From Zygnema cylindricum (lineage: Eukaryota > Streptophyta > Zygnematophyceae > Zygnematales > Zygnemataceae): a stretch of DNA of 36,166 nucleotides. The notes beneath the pieces are model-generated. The model saw only the letters and a list, made by a program, of their open reading frames with translations, made no database searches and was not told where the DNA came from. Position numbers and translations under genes: made by a program. Positions 1-10,525 of this stretch are shown piece by piece; the stretch's first letter is position 1; each line of letters starts with the position of its first letter. The stretch covers positions 1 through 36,166 of the forward strand of contig JBBHKE010001152.1 in NCBI GenBank assembly GCA_037447655.1, read 5' to 3'.

Positions 1-1694
1 ATGACTTTTGAGAATTGTCCAAGAAACTAATATGGGGATCAAGGTCACGGTGCTTATCCGCGGTAACCGGCAGAATAACTGAAAGACTACGGTTCAGTTG
101 CAACGCCCTCAAAGCGGCGGCTGCAGCGAGCTCATTAACAAGGAGAGATTCTTTGGGAACCTCATTAGGAAAGGGAGAGGCCCTGAGGGCTTCATCAATC
201 ATGGTAGAAATGATGCTTAGCCGTTCTTTGACTCGATGTGCATCATGTATGGTACTATCGAGAATGGTGAGAGCTTCAACCACAATGGAAGAAGCTGTGT
301 CAGGTAGAGTGTGAGGGATTATTTCTCGAAAAAAAGTGGAAGACGAGAATTTTGTAATTTACCATCCCGATTGTGATCAGGCAGGCCTTTATTAAAAGTA
401 GCTGCCCGTTGTTGGACAGTAAAATCCCGAAGGATTCGGTCGGCCAACGACGGCATGTGGACGATTGTCCATGCCATTCCCGTGAACTGGGGTTTCATTT
501 TGGCCATGAAAGAAGTAAATTGTTCCTTCATCAAGGCGGCCATCATGACTTGTAACTCAACCTTTTCCCTCTCTCGTCGAGAGATCTTAGGCGGAGTCGC
601 TTCTCTCTCGGTCTCTATAAGAGGAGTGACTGGCTTGGCAGAACAAGCAAGAATTCCACCGTTCTGAATTTGAATCTGATACGAAAAATTAGGGTCTTTA
701 ACATGACAACCGTGGACATAATGTTTTTTCTGTTGGCAATGGGTGCATGTGGCCGACTTATCTGGGCACATGCGAGTATTGTGCTCCGTGTTTCCACATC
801 GGAAACAAAATCGGACTCCGGAATTAAATGGCAGGTTCCCAATGCCGACGTCTTTAGTGGCCTATTAGAAGGCCACGGGTTCTTCGGAGGCGGTGTGGAT
901 TGGTCAAATTGGTTTCTTTGAGACTCGAGATTTTCATGAGCATCCCACCACGATGATTGCATCTCATACCTAACCGCATATTCAACCGCTTGCTCAAAGG
1001 TAAATTTTAGCCCGTATGTTTGACTAGGATGAGTTTGAATGAATATTATCGATTGAGAAGGAAACTGTCCCACGAATTTCTGAACAACCTCTCCATCGAA
1101 CATAAGGTCCGGTAAGGCTTTTTGAAGGGTTTCCATTCGAGCTCGTAAAGCAAAGGCAGTCTCACCCGGCCTACGTTTGAAGTTCATCAACTCCTTAACT
1201 TGATCTGGATTTTCCATCCAGTATTCTTCTAGGAGAAGATCGAACATTTCCGATAGCGGGTCACGTAAAAGAATTAATCCTCCCAGTCTAGCTAGAACCG
1301 CCGCATGGGCAGCCACAGCATACTGCTGAGGAATCTCAAGGATGGCTAGATATAGCTCATCCCCATTAACATCGAGTACTGCTGGAACAGCCGCTTGGTA
1401 GGGAATTTCTACGTGGTCGGGAACGGCTAGGAGTCTTGCAAAGGGTGGAGAGTGCTCTGTCATTTGACAGAAACTTTCATACTTCAGCGTGTATAAATTG
1501 AGAGCCGAACCGCGATGGCATCGACCGAGGAGAGAGAAAGCAACCCTAAGGTCGAACTGGTCTTCATATCGGAAGGCTAAGTCCCTCATTTTTGTGTCAT
1601 AAAGCATACGGAAATGAGATAACGACATGGTATCCTTCAATCCGGAAAAACACAATTGCATCTCACCCATGGATCCCATTGAGGAGGAAGCCAT
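1..1694 (-). pseudogene. Broken retrotransposon gag-like gene, two CCHC zinc knuckles
   Basis: Minus-strand gag-like ORF, read from the ATG at 1694 (the open frame reaches back to 1727 without another ATG) to about 850. It has an alpha-helical capsid-like part, including LLEEYWMENPDQVKELM and a PGETAF segment. The frame then breaks by one base between about 865 and 830: the next frame holds two perfect CX2CX4HX4C knuckles at 766-807 and 706-747, followed by a conserved-looking region to a TAA at 319-321. A second shift near 318 restores an open frame that runs off the left edge. Gag of LTR retrotransposons binds genomic RNA through such knuckles and assembles the particle. No protease or polymerase is visible, so superfamily is open (Gypsy-like or other). 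The two breaks make this a pseudogene unless they are sequencing errors. Confidence 0.7.
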
Positions 1695-1734
1695 GTCGTC
1701 AAAAAGAGGATGCACCGTTTTTTCCAAATTTGGA

Positions 1735-2560
1735 TTAACCGGAAATTGAAATGTAAGAGGATGAGAATTGATTTCCTCTGAAAAGTCTTATTCGTATTTG
1801 TCTAGGTATGACCTAGAGGAAACCGATGATAATGGTGAGACTGTGGTCAATACTGAACAAACAGACAGAGATCTAGGGGCCGCAACCGAAATTGGTGCGT
1901 TCGTAGACTCGATAAAACTAGAAAGATCTAACTGCGGTGGACGGAAAACTATCCCGCCGCGGGTAGATCCGGATTGATAACGTAAGTTATCCTAATCCGT
2001 GGGCATAAACGAAGATAAAACCCTCGATTACGACTATGAAAGAACGGAACGGCCTAATCGAGGCGGGTCAAATGGAAGGTCAAACCACAGAAGACAACCT
2101 AACACACGAAGTCTCTATCAAGACTCCGTGGGCATAAACGAAGATAAAACCTTCGATTACGACTATGAAAGAACGGAACGGCCTAATCGAGGTGCGTCAA
2201 ATGGAAGGCCATACCACACAAGACAAGCTAACACACGAAGTCTTTATCAAGACTCGATGGTCAGATCTAGCAAAAAGTCGAAATACCAAACCTCTAATTT
2301 GCAAACAATGGGGGCAAGGCCAAAAGGCCAGATCTATAAAAACAAACAGAGAACTATCCAGGCACCTTTCACTGCAGATCTACAGCGGCACAGACAGTAA
2401 ATTGTCTAAACAATGCCACCCACGGCAAGATCTATGAAAGAAAATCCAATTTAGATAGTCACAAGGAAACTCAAGGCCACTCACGGCCAGATAACATGCC
2501 AAGAAAGCAAAGAAAATGCAAATGCTCAAAAAAAAAGGTTCGTAATAACACCAATCCACA
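1735..2560. other. Probable leader of the gag element, includes 129-bp tandem duplication
   Basis: Sequence upstream of the minus-strand gag start. It has short plus-strand open frames (1768-1977, 1999-2400), but the second is simply the 129-bp repeat read in phase, so I do not call a gene. Short motifs around AGATCTA recur between 2265 and 2435. No convincing primer-binding site or LTR edge was found. Confidence 0.4.
1997..2254. repeat. 129-bp tandem duplication, two copies
   Basis: Copy 1 is 1997-2125 and copy 2 is 2126-2254. Both start CCGTGGGCATAAACGAAG and end TATCAAGACT. They differ at roughly ten positions, so the duplication is fairly recent. The period is a multiple of three, so an open frame continues through both copies (43 residues per unit, rich in charged residues). 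Confidence 0.9.
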
Positions 2561-4165
2561 CCGATCCCTCTACACGAGTGTCCACACTATATCGTGACGT
2601 TCTTGCACCCGCAAGGCATCGGGATACTTACAAATACTTTTAGTACACTAGTGAGTACTAAAAGTGAACCGGACTTGATAGAAGCAAGTCAGATTTTGCA
2701 GAGTCCTTAGTAACGTGATCCGCCTCAGTTCCGAATAATCGAACCCAGGACCACCACTAAACACCTTAGTAATTAGTATCCTGCTAGGGTATGCGTATCA
2801 AGGCTATGCCACGCTATACCCAACTATAAAGCAATGATAATTATATGTTATAATTCGTGCAGTTCTAATATATTGAATATATATTTTTATTTTGCTAGGT
2901 TTTATGAATGATTAATTTTGGAAAGGGGAAAAGAAAGAGAATATCAAATTCACCACAAACCAAGCATCAACTAGCTAGCAAAGGAATTTGCAACAAGGGA
3001 AAGAAAGATAAAGACTATTGAGCACACTTTAAGGTGTGACACAATTTAAGGTGAAAATAGGCAAAGAAGGTTTCCCAAACCCTAATTCCACGCTGTAAAA
3101 ACTAAAAATCTGCGACCAAGGAATGGTAATATGCTGACCTAGGGTTAAGGATTCCAAAAAATAAACACTAAATCCGTACAAACCCTAAATCTGCGGCCCA
3201 AACCTTAAATCTCCCGCCAAACCATAATTCCGCAGATTAACCCTAAAATCTGACACATATTCAGACCTAAATCTGCAGACCAGAAATAGAGTGGCAGCAA
3301 GAAAGAAGACAAAGATTAAAAGCAAGAAAGATGAAAACAAAAAAGAAAAAGAAAAAGTTTTTTTTTTTATAAAATAAAATATATAAATTTATTTATTTTT
3401 ATAATATTTTCTTTAAAGGCAAAACTGAAAGCAAAAGCAATAAGGGAGAGAGAGTAGAATGAAGCTTGTAGAAAAATACAGCCAGATCAAAAGGAAAAAA
3501 CCAACTCAAAAATAGGTGGGAGAAAATCTAGAAATGAAAAGATAGATTTTATATTGAAAATAAAAAAAAAAATATTTTTTTTTTCCTTTAGATTTATTTT
3601 ATCACACAAAACTGAGAAGTAAAACTGAAAATGAAAGGTAAATAGGCAAGAATATAGAAAGACAAAAACAAGAATAAAAACCTAATATGAAAGGTAATTT
3701 TTTTTTTTATGAAATAAAATTTATATTTTTAATAATTTATTTTTAAAAATATAGACTTTTAGAAAATGTGATTTTGAAAAGTTCAGCTTTTGGACAAGAA
3801 TACTAAGCCACGAGGTAGCCACTAGGCTCTCGGGTCTTCAACGTATTCTTTACAAGAGTTATCTCATAGAAAAGCAACGAAGCAAAATAAACACTTCCAA
3901 CCAAACCAAGAAATTCGGATTCAGTAAAAAGGGCACTTTTACAAGACAACCGAAATGCACAAAAACAAATACACTCAAACAAACCGTCCAGCTGTTCGGA
4001 GAACGGCACTGCCCAATACAAGATGCCACGCCTCAAGCCTCCACTCCACGAATCGCCAAAAAGACAAATTTGGAGGAAAACCTTCCAGACTTGGCCAAAG
4101 TCGTGTGGATTAAAAACGAGGCAGAACAGAAAAAGAGAAAAATCAGTACGCCAACTAGCATCTAA
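2561..4165. other. AT-rich non-coding flank, no gene seen
   Basis: Long A/T runs (around 3356-3420, 3566-3600, 3700-3780) and a degenerate telomere-like repeat at 3066-3285. ORFs here are short and unconvincing. It may be part of the LTR or leader of the gag element to its left. The outer copia element inserted at its right end, next to TCTAA at 4161-4165. Confidence 0.4.
3066..3285. repeat. Degenerate ~20-bp repeats containing CCCTAA
   Basis: Several units of about 20 bp resemble AAACCCTAAATCTGCGGCC, clearest between 3179 and 3285, with looser units from 3066. Each carries a CCCTAA-like core followed by ATCTGC. The core resembles the plant telomere repeat (CCCTAAA), but the unit is 20 bp and not 7 bp, so this is an interstitial degenerate satellite and not a telomere. 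Confidence 0.5.
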
Positions 4166-5176
4166 TGTTGAAAATTATAAGTCTAATATAGTATTTTGTA
4201 GGTCTAAATAATTTGCTACAAATAGGAAAAGAAAAAGGCGGACAACCTGCCAATACCTGCTCCCTCTACCCACCATACTTGTCGTAGTAACTGAGGGATA
4301 GAGAGGGTGGTTGAGCCATGGCTGTCCTAGCTTAAGCAGGCAGGACTAAAGAGTGACTTATGTCACTCTCAACAAAAGGTTAAGTCCGGCAGACTCGAAC
4401 CTCTGACCGGCAGAGCGCGGCGTAGCCGTTAGCTCTAACCAGTCTGTCGTAGAAGTCCATTAGGGTACATTATGTTTGATAAATATTTAAACACTATTTA
4501 GACCATGAATTCGATTAACGACACGACAAACTAAAAAACATAGAACCTAGTGTTATATATAGTGCGAAACATTATCTCGTACGAAACAAATGAATCAGAC
4601 ATTTGTTTCGACGGCCGACATTCAATGTCAGATTTAATCCGAAGGCGTATATCTCTGCCGAGATCGCGGAATGGTCACTTTGGCGTTTATGGACGTGGCA
4701 TGAAGTGGCCCCACGTGGAGGGATGACATTTGGTCGCGGGAATTCTAGGGAACATAAGGACGAATTAAATATGGACAGGCGTCCACTTAATAGCCTTGCC
4801 GTACACAGGCCGTACAAAAAGTACATCGGCCGTAGTACCTTTTTGTACCCTACAGTCGTTTGATTGGTTCGTACGTCAGTAGATAAGGGTTGTGAGAGGG
4901 GTTTAGAACTTAGAGAATTTGGTAGATAGTGACCTCTCTCCCTTTGAGAGTTTGTATAAACTTGGCATCTTTGCCACCTTATAATTTATCAGCTGGTTGG
5001 CCGTTTTCAGAGATTTTTTTTGCTACAAACTCAGGGGAGTCCATGCTGCACAAGCGTGCAGTCAAAGTGTCATTTTGCCTTCCTGGACAACAGTGGTTCT
5101 GGCTTGAAGTGGGTTAGTTAAATGCTATCTTGAGGCTGTCTGTATTTTGTGGTCCAATGGAGGACACAGAATTGCA
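4166..5176 (+). repeat. 5' LTR of outer copia
   Basis: 1011 bp, begins TGTTGAAAATTATAAG and ends AATTGCA directly before the primer site. It matches 14966-15977 along its full length. A TATA-like TATATATA lies at 4554-4561 and is a likely core promoter. The minus strand carries tRNA-like A- and B-box sequences at 4391-4441. Confidence 0.93.
4554..4561 (+). promoter_or_regulatory. LTR TATA box candidate
   Basis: TATATATA about 388 bp into the 5' LTR, conserved in the 3' LTR copy near 15355-15362. The inner element's surviving 3' LTR has a diverged sequence at the matching place, so its promoter is probably weakened. Confidence 0.5.
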
Positions 5177-5191
5177 GGTTATGGGCCCACC
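5177..5191 (+). other. Primer-binding site matching initiator tRNA-Met anticodon arm
   Basis: GGTTATGGGCCCACC sits directly after the LTR's terminal CA. Its reverse complement, GGTGGGCCCATAACC, equals roughly nucleotides 26-40 of plant initiator tRNA-Met as I know it, spanning the CAU anticodon. It does not match the tRNA 3' end. Drosophila copia and yeast Ty5 are primed by such a half-tRNA. The GGTGGG part fits the plant form of the tRNA better than the animal form. Confidence 0.8.
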
Positions 5192-5221
5192 CTCTAGGGT
5201 GCCCACCTTCAATGGATGTGG

Positions 5222-5814
5222 GTTCATTTATTGGGAAGCCATGATGATGGGATCTTTATGCGAAAAAAAAAACCATACTGGGGTATCGTCAGTAGACAAG
5301 TGAAACGTCCACGTTCAGGAAACTCCACCAGGATTTCGAGAAGTAAGGTTTCTTGCACGACGGCTGCCTCAGCATAGGAGGCAGATGATGGGGACAGCAG
5401 TCTGTCCAAAAAGGGTAAAGGGAAGGAGACACCCCTTACTCCTATTGCCACAGTACCGGAAGCGGCGACCATCAAGACCGTGGTGAACGATACTCAAATG
5501 TGGGAGGATATAAACATGGCTGCCAAGAACTTCATTCTGAGGCACCTCACTCAAGCTTTGGCCACCCCTCATCTTCACATTTACAAGGACGAGGAGTTGT
5601 GGGTGAGTTAGGTGGAGATTTATAGAGCTGGAACTATTCAGGAGCTCCAGTTGGGTGAGCAAAAGCTAGTGAGTTACACTTAGAAATGAGGAAAGATGTT
5701 AGATTACTGTAATGATCATTCGTATTTGTATATGGAGATGGAAAGTGTCGGGTGGACAGGTACAATAAAAATGAAAGTTAACACCCTTATCATGAAGTTA
5801 CCAGATGAGTACGA
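5222..5814 (+). pseudogene. 5' part of outer copia gag, broken
   Basis: In one frame the segment encodes KETPLTPIATVPEAATIK, then NDTQMWEDINMAAKNFI and a leucine-rich stretch, which is the N-terminal part of copia-type gag. The frame has an early TAG (near 5375), a TAG after LWVS near 5608 and further stops near 5680. It is cut at 5814 by the inner copia; the rest of gag resumes after 11264. The matching part of the inner element (10560-11079, minus) is about 89% identical by eye and also broken. Copia gag packages element RNA into virus-like particles; this copy cannot. Confidence 0.75.
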
Positions 5815-6858
5815 TGCAATTATGTGTCCTACATTGAACCACACAATACAGAAAGCATCTAGATAGTATATAACTAACCCACTTCAAGCCACAACCACTG
5901 CTGTCTTGGAAGGAAAAATAACAGTTTGCCTACACGCCTATGAAACCGTTACTCCCCTGAGTCGGTAGCAAAAAGAATCACTAAAAACGGCAAACTAGCC
6001 GATAAGTTATAAGCCGGCAAAAATGCCGATTTATACAAAGCTCTCTTAGAGAGAGAGGTGACTACATACCAAAATTTCCTGAGTCTTAAACCTCTCTCAC
6101 AACCCCTATCTACTGAAGTACGAACCAATCATATAACTGTAAAGTAAAGGAAAGGTACTACGGCCGATGTCCTTTCTTGTGGCCGGTGTACGACAAGGCT
6201 ACTGAGTGGACGCGTGTCACTTTTCCACTCGTACGTATATTCTTCAAAATTCCCGTGACGACAAGGCTACTGAGTGGACGCGTGTCACTTTACCACTCGT
6301 TCGTATATTCTTCAAAATTCCCGTGACCGAATATCATCCTTCCACGCGGCGCCAGGTCATGCCACGTCCATAAAAGCCAAAGTGACCATTCCGCGATCTC
6401 GGCGATGACGTGCGCCGTCGGATTAAATCCGACATCAAATGTCGACCGTTGAAACAAATGTCAGTTTCATTTGTTTCGTGCGAAATGACGTTTTGCACTA
6501 AACCTTAACAAGTTCTATGTTCATTCATCCATATTTCAGCTAAATGGTTTGAGTATTATACAATAGGTTAAATACTTATCAAACCATATATCTCCTAACG
6601 GACTTCTACGTCGCGCTCTGCCGGTCGGGGGTTAGAGTCCTGCAAGACTCATCATTTTGTTGAGAGTGACTTAAGTCACTCTTTAGTCCTTCCTATAGAG
6701 ATGAGGCAGCCATGGCTCCATAGCTCTCTCTCCTTCTGTGACTACAACAAGTATGGGGGCAAGAGAGAAGAGATGGAGGCAGGTTGCCTGCATTTTCTTT
6801 ATCTGTTTCCATTAATTATTTTAGACCTAGAAAATACCAAAAGCTACTTATTTCAACA
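5815..6858 (-). repeat. 3' LTR of inner copia
   Basis: 1044 bp, begins (minus strand) TGTTGAAATAAGTAGC at 6858 and ends at TGCAAT (plus) at 5815. It aligns along its length with the outer LTRs, but only at about 70-75% by eye, so it represents a separate subfamily. It carries a 68-bp tandem duplication (6190-6325) absent from the outer LTRs. It differs from the 185-bp remnant at 11080-11264 by about 6-7%. Confidence 0.9.
6190..6325. repeat. 68-bp tandem duplication inside the inner LTR
   Basis: Units 6190-6257 and 6258-6325 both start ACGACAAGGCTACTGAG and differ at about two bases. The outer LTRs have one diverged unit here. In LTR orientation it lies downstream of the TATA position, so probably in the transcribed R/U5 part. 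Confidence 0.9.
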
Positions 6859-6874
6859 CTCCCTTTATTTTCTA
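6859..6874 (-). other. Polypurine tract of inner copia
   Basis: On the minus strand TAGAAAATAAAGGGAG abuts the TGTTG start of the 3' LTR. This is the plus-strand DNA priming site of LTR retrotransposons and closely matches the outer element's tract at 14951-14965. Confidence 0.85.
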
Positions 6875-8535
6875 GTCTAATTTTAACTTTTCTTTTAATC
6901 CGCATTTTTCCCTACAATATTTTAACTTCGGAGAAGGCACAATATTGGTCTTAATGTCAACCACCATTTCTTCATCGGATTTATACACAAGATTTACAAT
7001 TTTATTTTCAACTTTTTCCCTCACGAAGCTCAATCTTATGTCCATATTTTTAACCTTGAAATGATGTTTTCAATTCGCTGCAATGGCAATGGCAGCCTAA
7101 TTATCACAAAAAACTTCATGCACTCCCTCCTTCATATACCCCAATTGTTGCAACAAGGATTTGACCCACATCAACTCTTTCACAGCCGAAAAAGAAGCCA
7201 TATACTCAGCCCCCATAGTAGACTAAGCAGCCACCTTTTGTTGCTAACTGCTCCAACAACAAACACCTTCCCCCGCATATAACACATACCTAGAAGTGCA
7301 TCTTCTCATAGGTGCATCCCCATAACTGGCATCACTCAAGTAGTGATATCAGTGTGCTCCCCTCCCAAATGTAACCATAACTCTCTAGTTCCTACCAGAT
7401 ATCTCATGACTCTCTTGGCTGCCTCCCAATCTCTCTTCCTAGGATCATTAAGACTCCTACTGAGGACTCCTACTGCTGCCGCTATGTCCTGCCTGGTACA
7501 GTTCATAAAATATATCAAACTTCCTACGACTTGTCAATAAGGGATAGACTTCATAAATTCTCTCCTTTGGACTCATTTGATCATCTAAGATCATCATTCC
7601 TCCTTCTTCATTCCCATCACTTACTTTTTTCAAATCCATGGGAGTGGTACAACTGTTAGCCTATTCCATTTAGAATTTCTCAAGCATATTACCTATTGCT
7701 TCTTTCTAAGTAAGTCTGATTATCCATTTCCCCACATCTCTCTCCATTTGGATCCCCAAAATATATTTTGCCTCACCTAAATCCTTCATATCAAATCTGC
7801 CTCGAAGAAATTTCTTTAGCCTATTGATCTTCTCCAAAGACTTACTCAATACAAGCAAATCATCCACATAAATTGCAATAAAAATGACACCATTCTCATC
7901 TTCAAACATAAAGATAGAATGGTCAGAGCTAATCCGGATATATCCCAGACCAGTCAGAAACTCATCTTGTTTTTTATTCCACTGTCGGGAGCCTGCTTCA
8001 GTCCATATAAGAACTTTATTAGCCTGCATACTATGCTCTCTTCTCCTGCCTCCACGAACCCCTCCAATTGCTTCATGAAAATTTCTTCCTCTAACTCACA
8101 ATTAAGAAAAGCAGTATTAATGTCTATCTGGCGTATTTCCATGTCTTCCGCTGCTGCCAGACTGAGGAGAATCCTTACTGATGGGAACCAAACAACTGGA
8201 GCAAAGGTCACCTCATAGTCAATCCCCTCCTTTTGGGTAAACCCTTTTGCTACGAATCAAGCCTTATATCTCTCAATGCAATTATCTGGTTTCAATTTTA
8301 GTTTAAATACCCATTTACACCCGATAGGTTTTCTGTCTGGAGGAAAATCCATTAGCTCCCAAGTATTTTCTTCCATGATCGAAGCCATCTCATCATTTAT
8401 GACTTTAATCCACCATTTTTTCTTAGGACTATTTACTGCCTCCGAGTAAGACTGAGGCTCATCTGGGTGATATAGCTTAGTTACCATATGAGCGACCTGT
8501 TTTTCTTGCATCCTTTTGCTGCTCCTTCTTCCTCC
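6875..8535 (-). pseudogene. Inner copia reverse transcriptase and RNase H, broken
   Basis: Read on the minus strand from 8535 leftward. RT starts near 8511 (MQEKQVAHMVTKLYHPDE) and shows the copia RT signature IGCKWVFKLK, then DINTAFLNCELEEE, LYGLKQAP and the catalytic YVDD at 7859-7870. The RNase H part follows (YLVGTRELWLHLGGEH near 7350-7420) and ends near 6900. Damage includes a TGA at 8257-8259 where the outer copy has CGA, a one-base loss after LYGLKQAP near 7988 (shared with the outer copy) and several stops beyond 7336. RT and RNase H copy the element RNA into DNA; this copy cannot do so. Confidence 0.9.
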
Positions 8536-9474
8536 CTAAAACTCTGAAGCTGGAATGGATAGAAGTCTTGGATTTCTCCTCACTGTCTCATCGGCTCCCC
8601 TATCCATGGGAGCCGGTTCTGGTCTCACTTGTTCTATCTCCTCGACGTCCTTGGGAGTATGTGAGATTTCCGATAAGTTTGCTGTATCTCGGATCTCCCC
8701 TGAATCTGCAATCATGATTTCATTCATGTCATTTTCGGGAACGACCGCGTTCTCCTCATTCTCGGACTCAAATCTGATTTTTATCTTATTTGTATATTTG
8801 AAAGGGTCAAACGACTTCCCTTCATCCATGACAACTAGGTGTTTGACCAGAATGATATCTTTCTTTGCTAAGTCATAGACTCTATATCCCTTGACATCCT
8901 CATCATATCCCACAAAGTATCCACGTTTTTCCTTAGCATCTAGTTTCCAGTTTTTCCTATCCGTGTCAAGACTGTAAACTTGGCTACCGAATACTTTAAG
9001 GTGTGAGATATCTGGTTTCCTTCCTACCCATCTCTCATAAGGTATCACTCCCTTTACAGCTGAGGTAAGGACTCTATTCTTAATGTAGTTGGCACAGTTC
9101 ATTCCTTCTGCCCAAAATCTCTTTCGTATTTTCTTATCGGCCAACATACTGGATGCACTATCTCCTAGTGTTCGATTCAACCTCTCAGCTACCCCATTTT
9201 GTTCCGGGTTATATGGTACAGTTTTTTGGTGCTGCACTCCCTCATCTCTCAGATATTCCTTAAACTGGTTAGAGGTATACCCCCCCCCATTATCACTCCT
9301 TATCCTGTTAATGGGGGTTTCATGCAACTTCTCACTCCATGCTTTATATTCTTTGAAGAAAGTTTATGCTTCAGACTTTGTTTTTTGGAAATACACTCTA
9401 GAGTATCTAGACTAGTCATCGGTTATTATCATCATAAACCTCTTTCCTCCAACCAAAGGTGCTTTTGCAGGTCC
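8536..9474 (-). pseudogene. Inner copia integrase core and C-terminal region
   Basis: An open frame at 8536-9327 encodes 263 residues starting MHETPINRIRSDNGGGYTSN. It includes the integrase core (DNGGGY aspartate, then PYNPEQNGVAERLNRTL with the catalytic glutamate) and the copia GKKPD-like C-terminal motif (RKPDISHLKVFGSQVY). A run of nine C (9280-9288, G on the coding strand) keeps this copy in frame; the outer copy has eight. Upstream in the same frame there are a TAA (9364-9366) and TAG codons (9412-9414, 9475-9477), all also present in the outer element. The TAG at 8536-8538 is shared too. Integrase joins element cDNA to the host chromosome. Confidence 0.88.
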
Positions 9475-10525
9475 CTAAATATGTGTGTGGACCAAATTTA
9501 ATACTTTCTCACCTCTATATGTGGCGACTTTGGGAAAGGGAAGTCTGTGAGCCTTCCCTTGAGCACAACCACTATTATCATCCATCATTTCATTATCCCC
9601 AAACTGAATGGCTTCTACTACCCCAAGCTTTTTAATTTCCCTTAACCTATCAAAATGCACATGCCCCAACCACTTATGCCATATCTTCAACTTAGGAACA
9701 CCAACATAGTAAGCATTCTTCTTTTCATTACTCAGGTTAAGCCTAAACATTTCTTGGCTACCATTATCTGCCGTGAAGTAAACCTCATCCCCATACTTAG
9801 CTGTAAAGACACCCTTTCTAGTGAAGGTATCAAACTCTTTGTCATCTAACACATACGTAGAGACAAGATTTTTACTCAGCTGGGGAATGTAGAGTACATT
9901 TGAGAATGTAAGTATTGAAGACTTACCCTCCACTAAAACTTTCAAATCTACTGATCCCACTAGATCTGTAGTAACCACTCTCCCATCCCCATACTCTATC
10001 TCTACAGTAGGGATGTTTCTTAACTTAGTGAAGAGTTCTTTATCACGACACATATGCATGGATGCACCTGAGTCGATGATCCATCCTTCTTGTGGAGCTT
10101 CCCGAATTGCTCCAAGGGCACACTTCTGTCTCCGAGGGATCTCCTTCTCCTCCAGACTCTCGTCAAGAAGAAGCTCCCCATCCTCGTTAGAAGACTCATC
10201 CTCGCTTTTTCTTGTCACTTTTGTAACCACAAGTGCCTTTTTCTTCCCTCTTAAAGAACCCCCTCCACGGTTCTCTTGGAGCCTCCACTCCGACAACTTG
10301 ACACAATCTGCGATAAAGTGTCCCGGCTTTTTGGAAACATTACAAAGACCCTTTGGGGGGCTCGGTCCTCCAGAATGATCTCTTTCCCCTTTGTACGGTT
10401 TCTTCTGGTCCTTCTCCCATCGGTCCCCTCCTGTTGTTAGAGCTTGAATGCTCTTTCCTCCTCTCCAAATCTCCATTGTGTTTTCCTGCACAAGTATCAT
10501 ATTGACTACTGTGTTTCATTTCCAT
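9475..10525 (-). pseudogene. Inner copia gag C-terminus, protease and integrase zinc region
   Basis: 341-residue open frame (10500 to 9475). Order: a gag zinc-knuckle-like segment CNVSKKPGHFIADC, in which the second cysteine is serine; an acidic linker; the aspartic protease motif IDSGASMHMC at 10063-10074; a beta-rich protease body; then the integrase zinc region WHKWLGHVHFDRL with GCAQGKAHRLPFP. In that region the first of the two expected cysteines appears to be asparagine. It stops at the TAG 9475-9477, inside what should be continuous pol. It is over 99% identical to 11340-11770 of the outer element across its first 400 bp. The altered zinc ligands suggest the family was already degenerate. 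Confidence 0.88.

Noticed and set aside
15-314. 99-codon plus-strand open frame at the left edge
   Set aside because: Antisense to the continuing gag-like frame, which has the more natural codon pattern.
2735-2765. tRNA-like GGTTCGATTAT with TGGTGGTCCTGGG on the minus strand, possible primer-binding site of the gag element
   Set aside because: The spacing does not fit a tRNA 3' end (too few bases between the T loop and CCA), and no LTR end in CA precedes it.
3066-3285. Interstitial telomere
   Set aside because: The period is about 20 bp and only the CCCTAA core matches; no run of the 7-bp plant telomere unit.
4378-4449. Functional tRNA gene in the LTR
   Set aside because: The T stem and acceptor stem do not pair properly; only the two promoter-like boxes are convincing.
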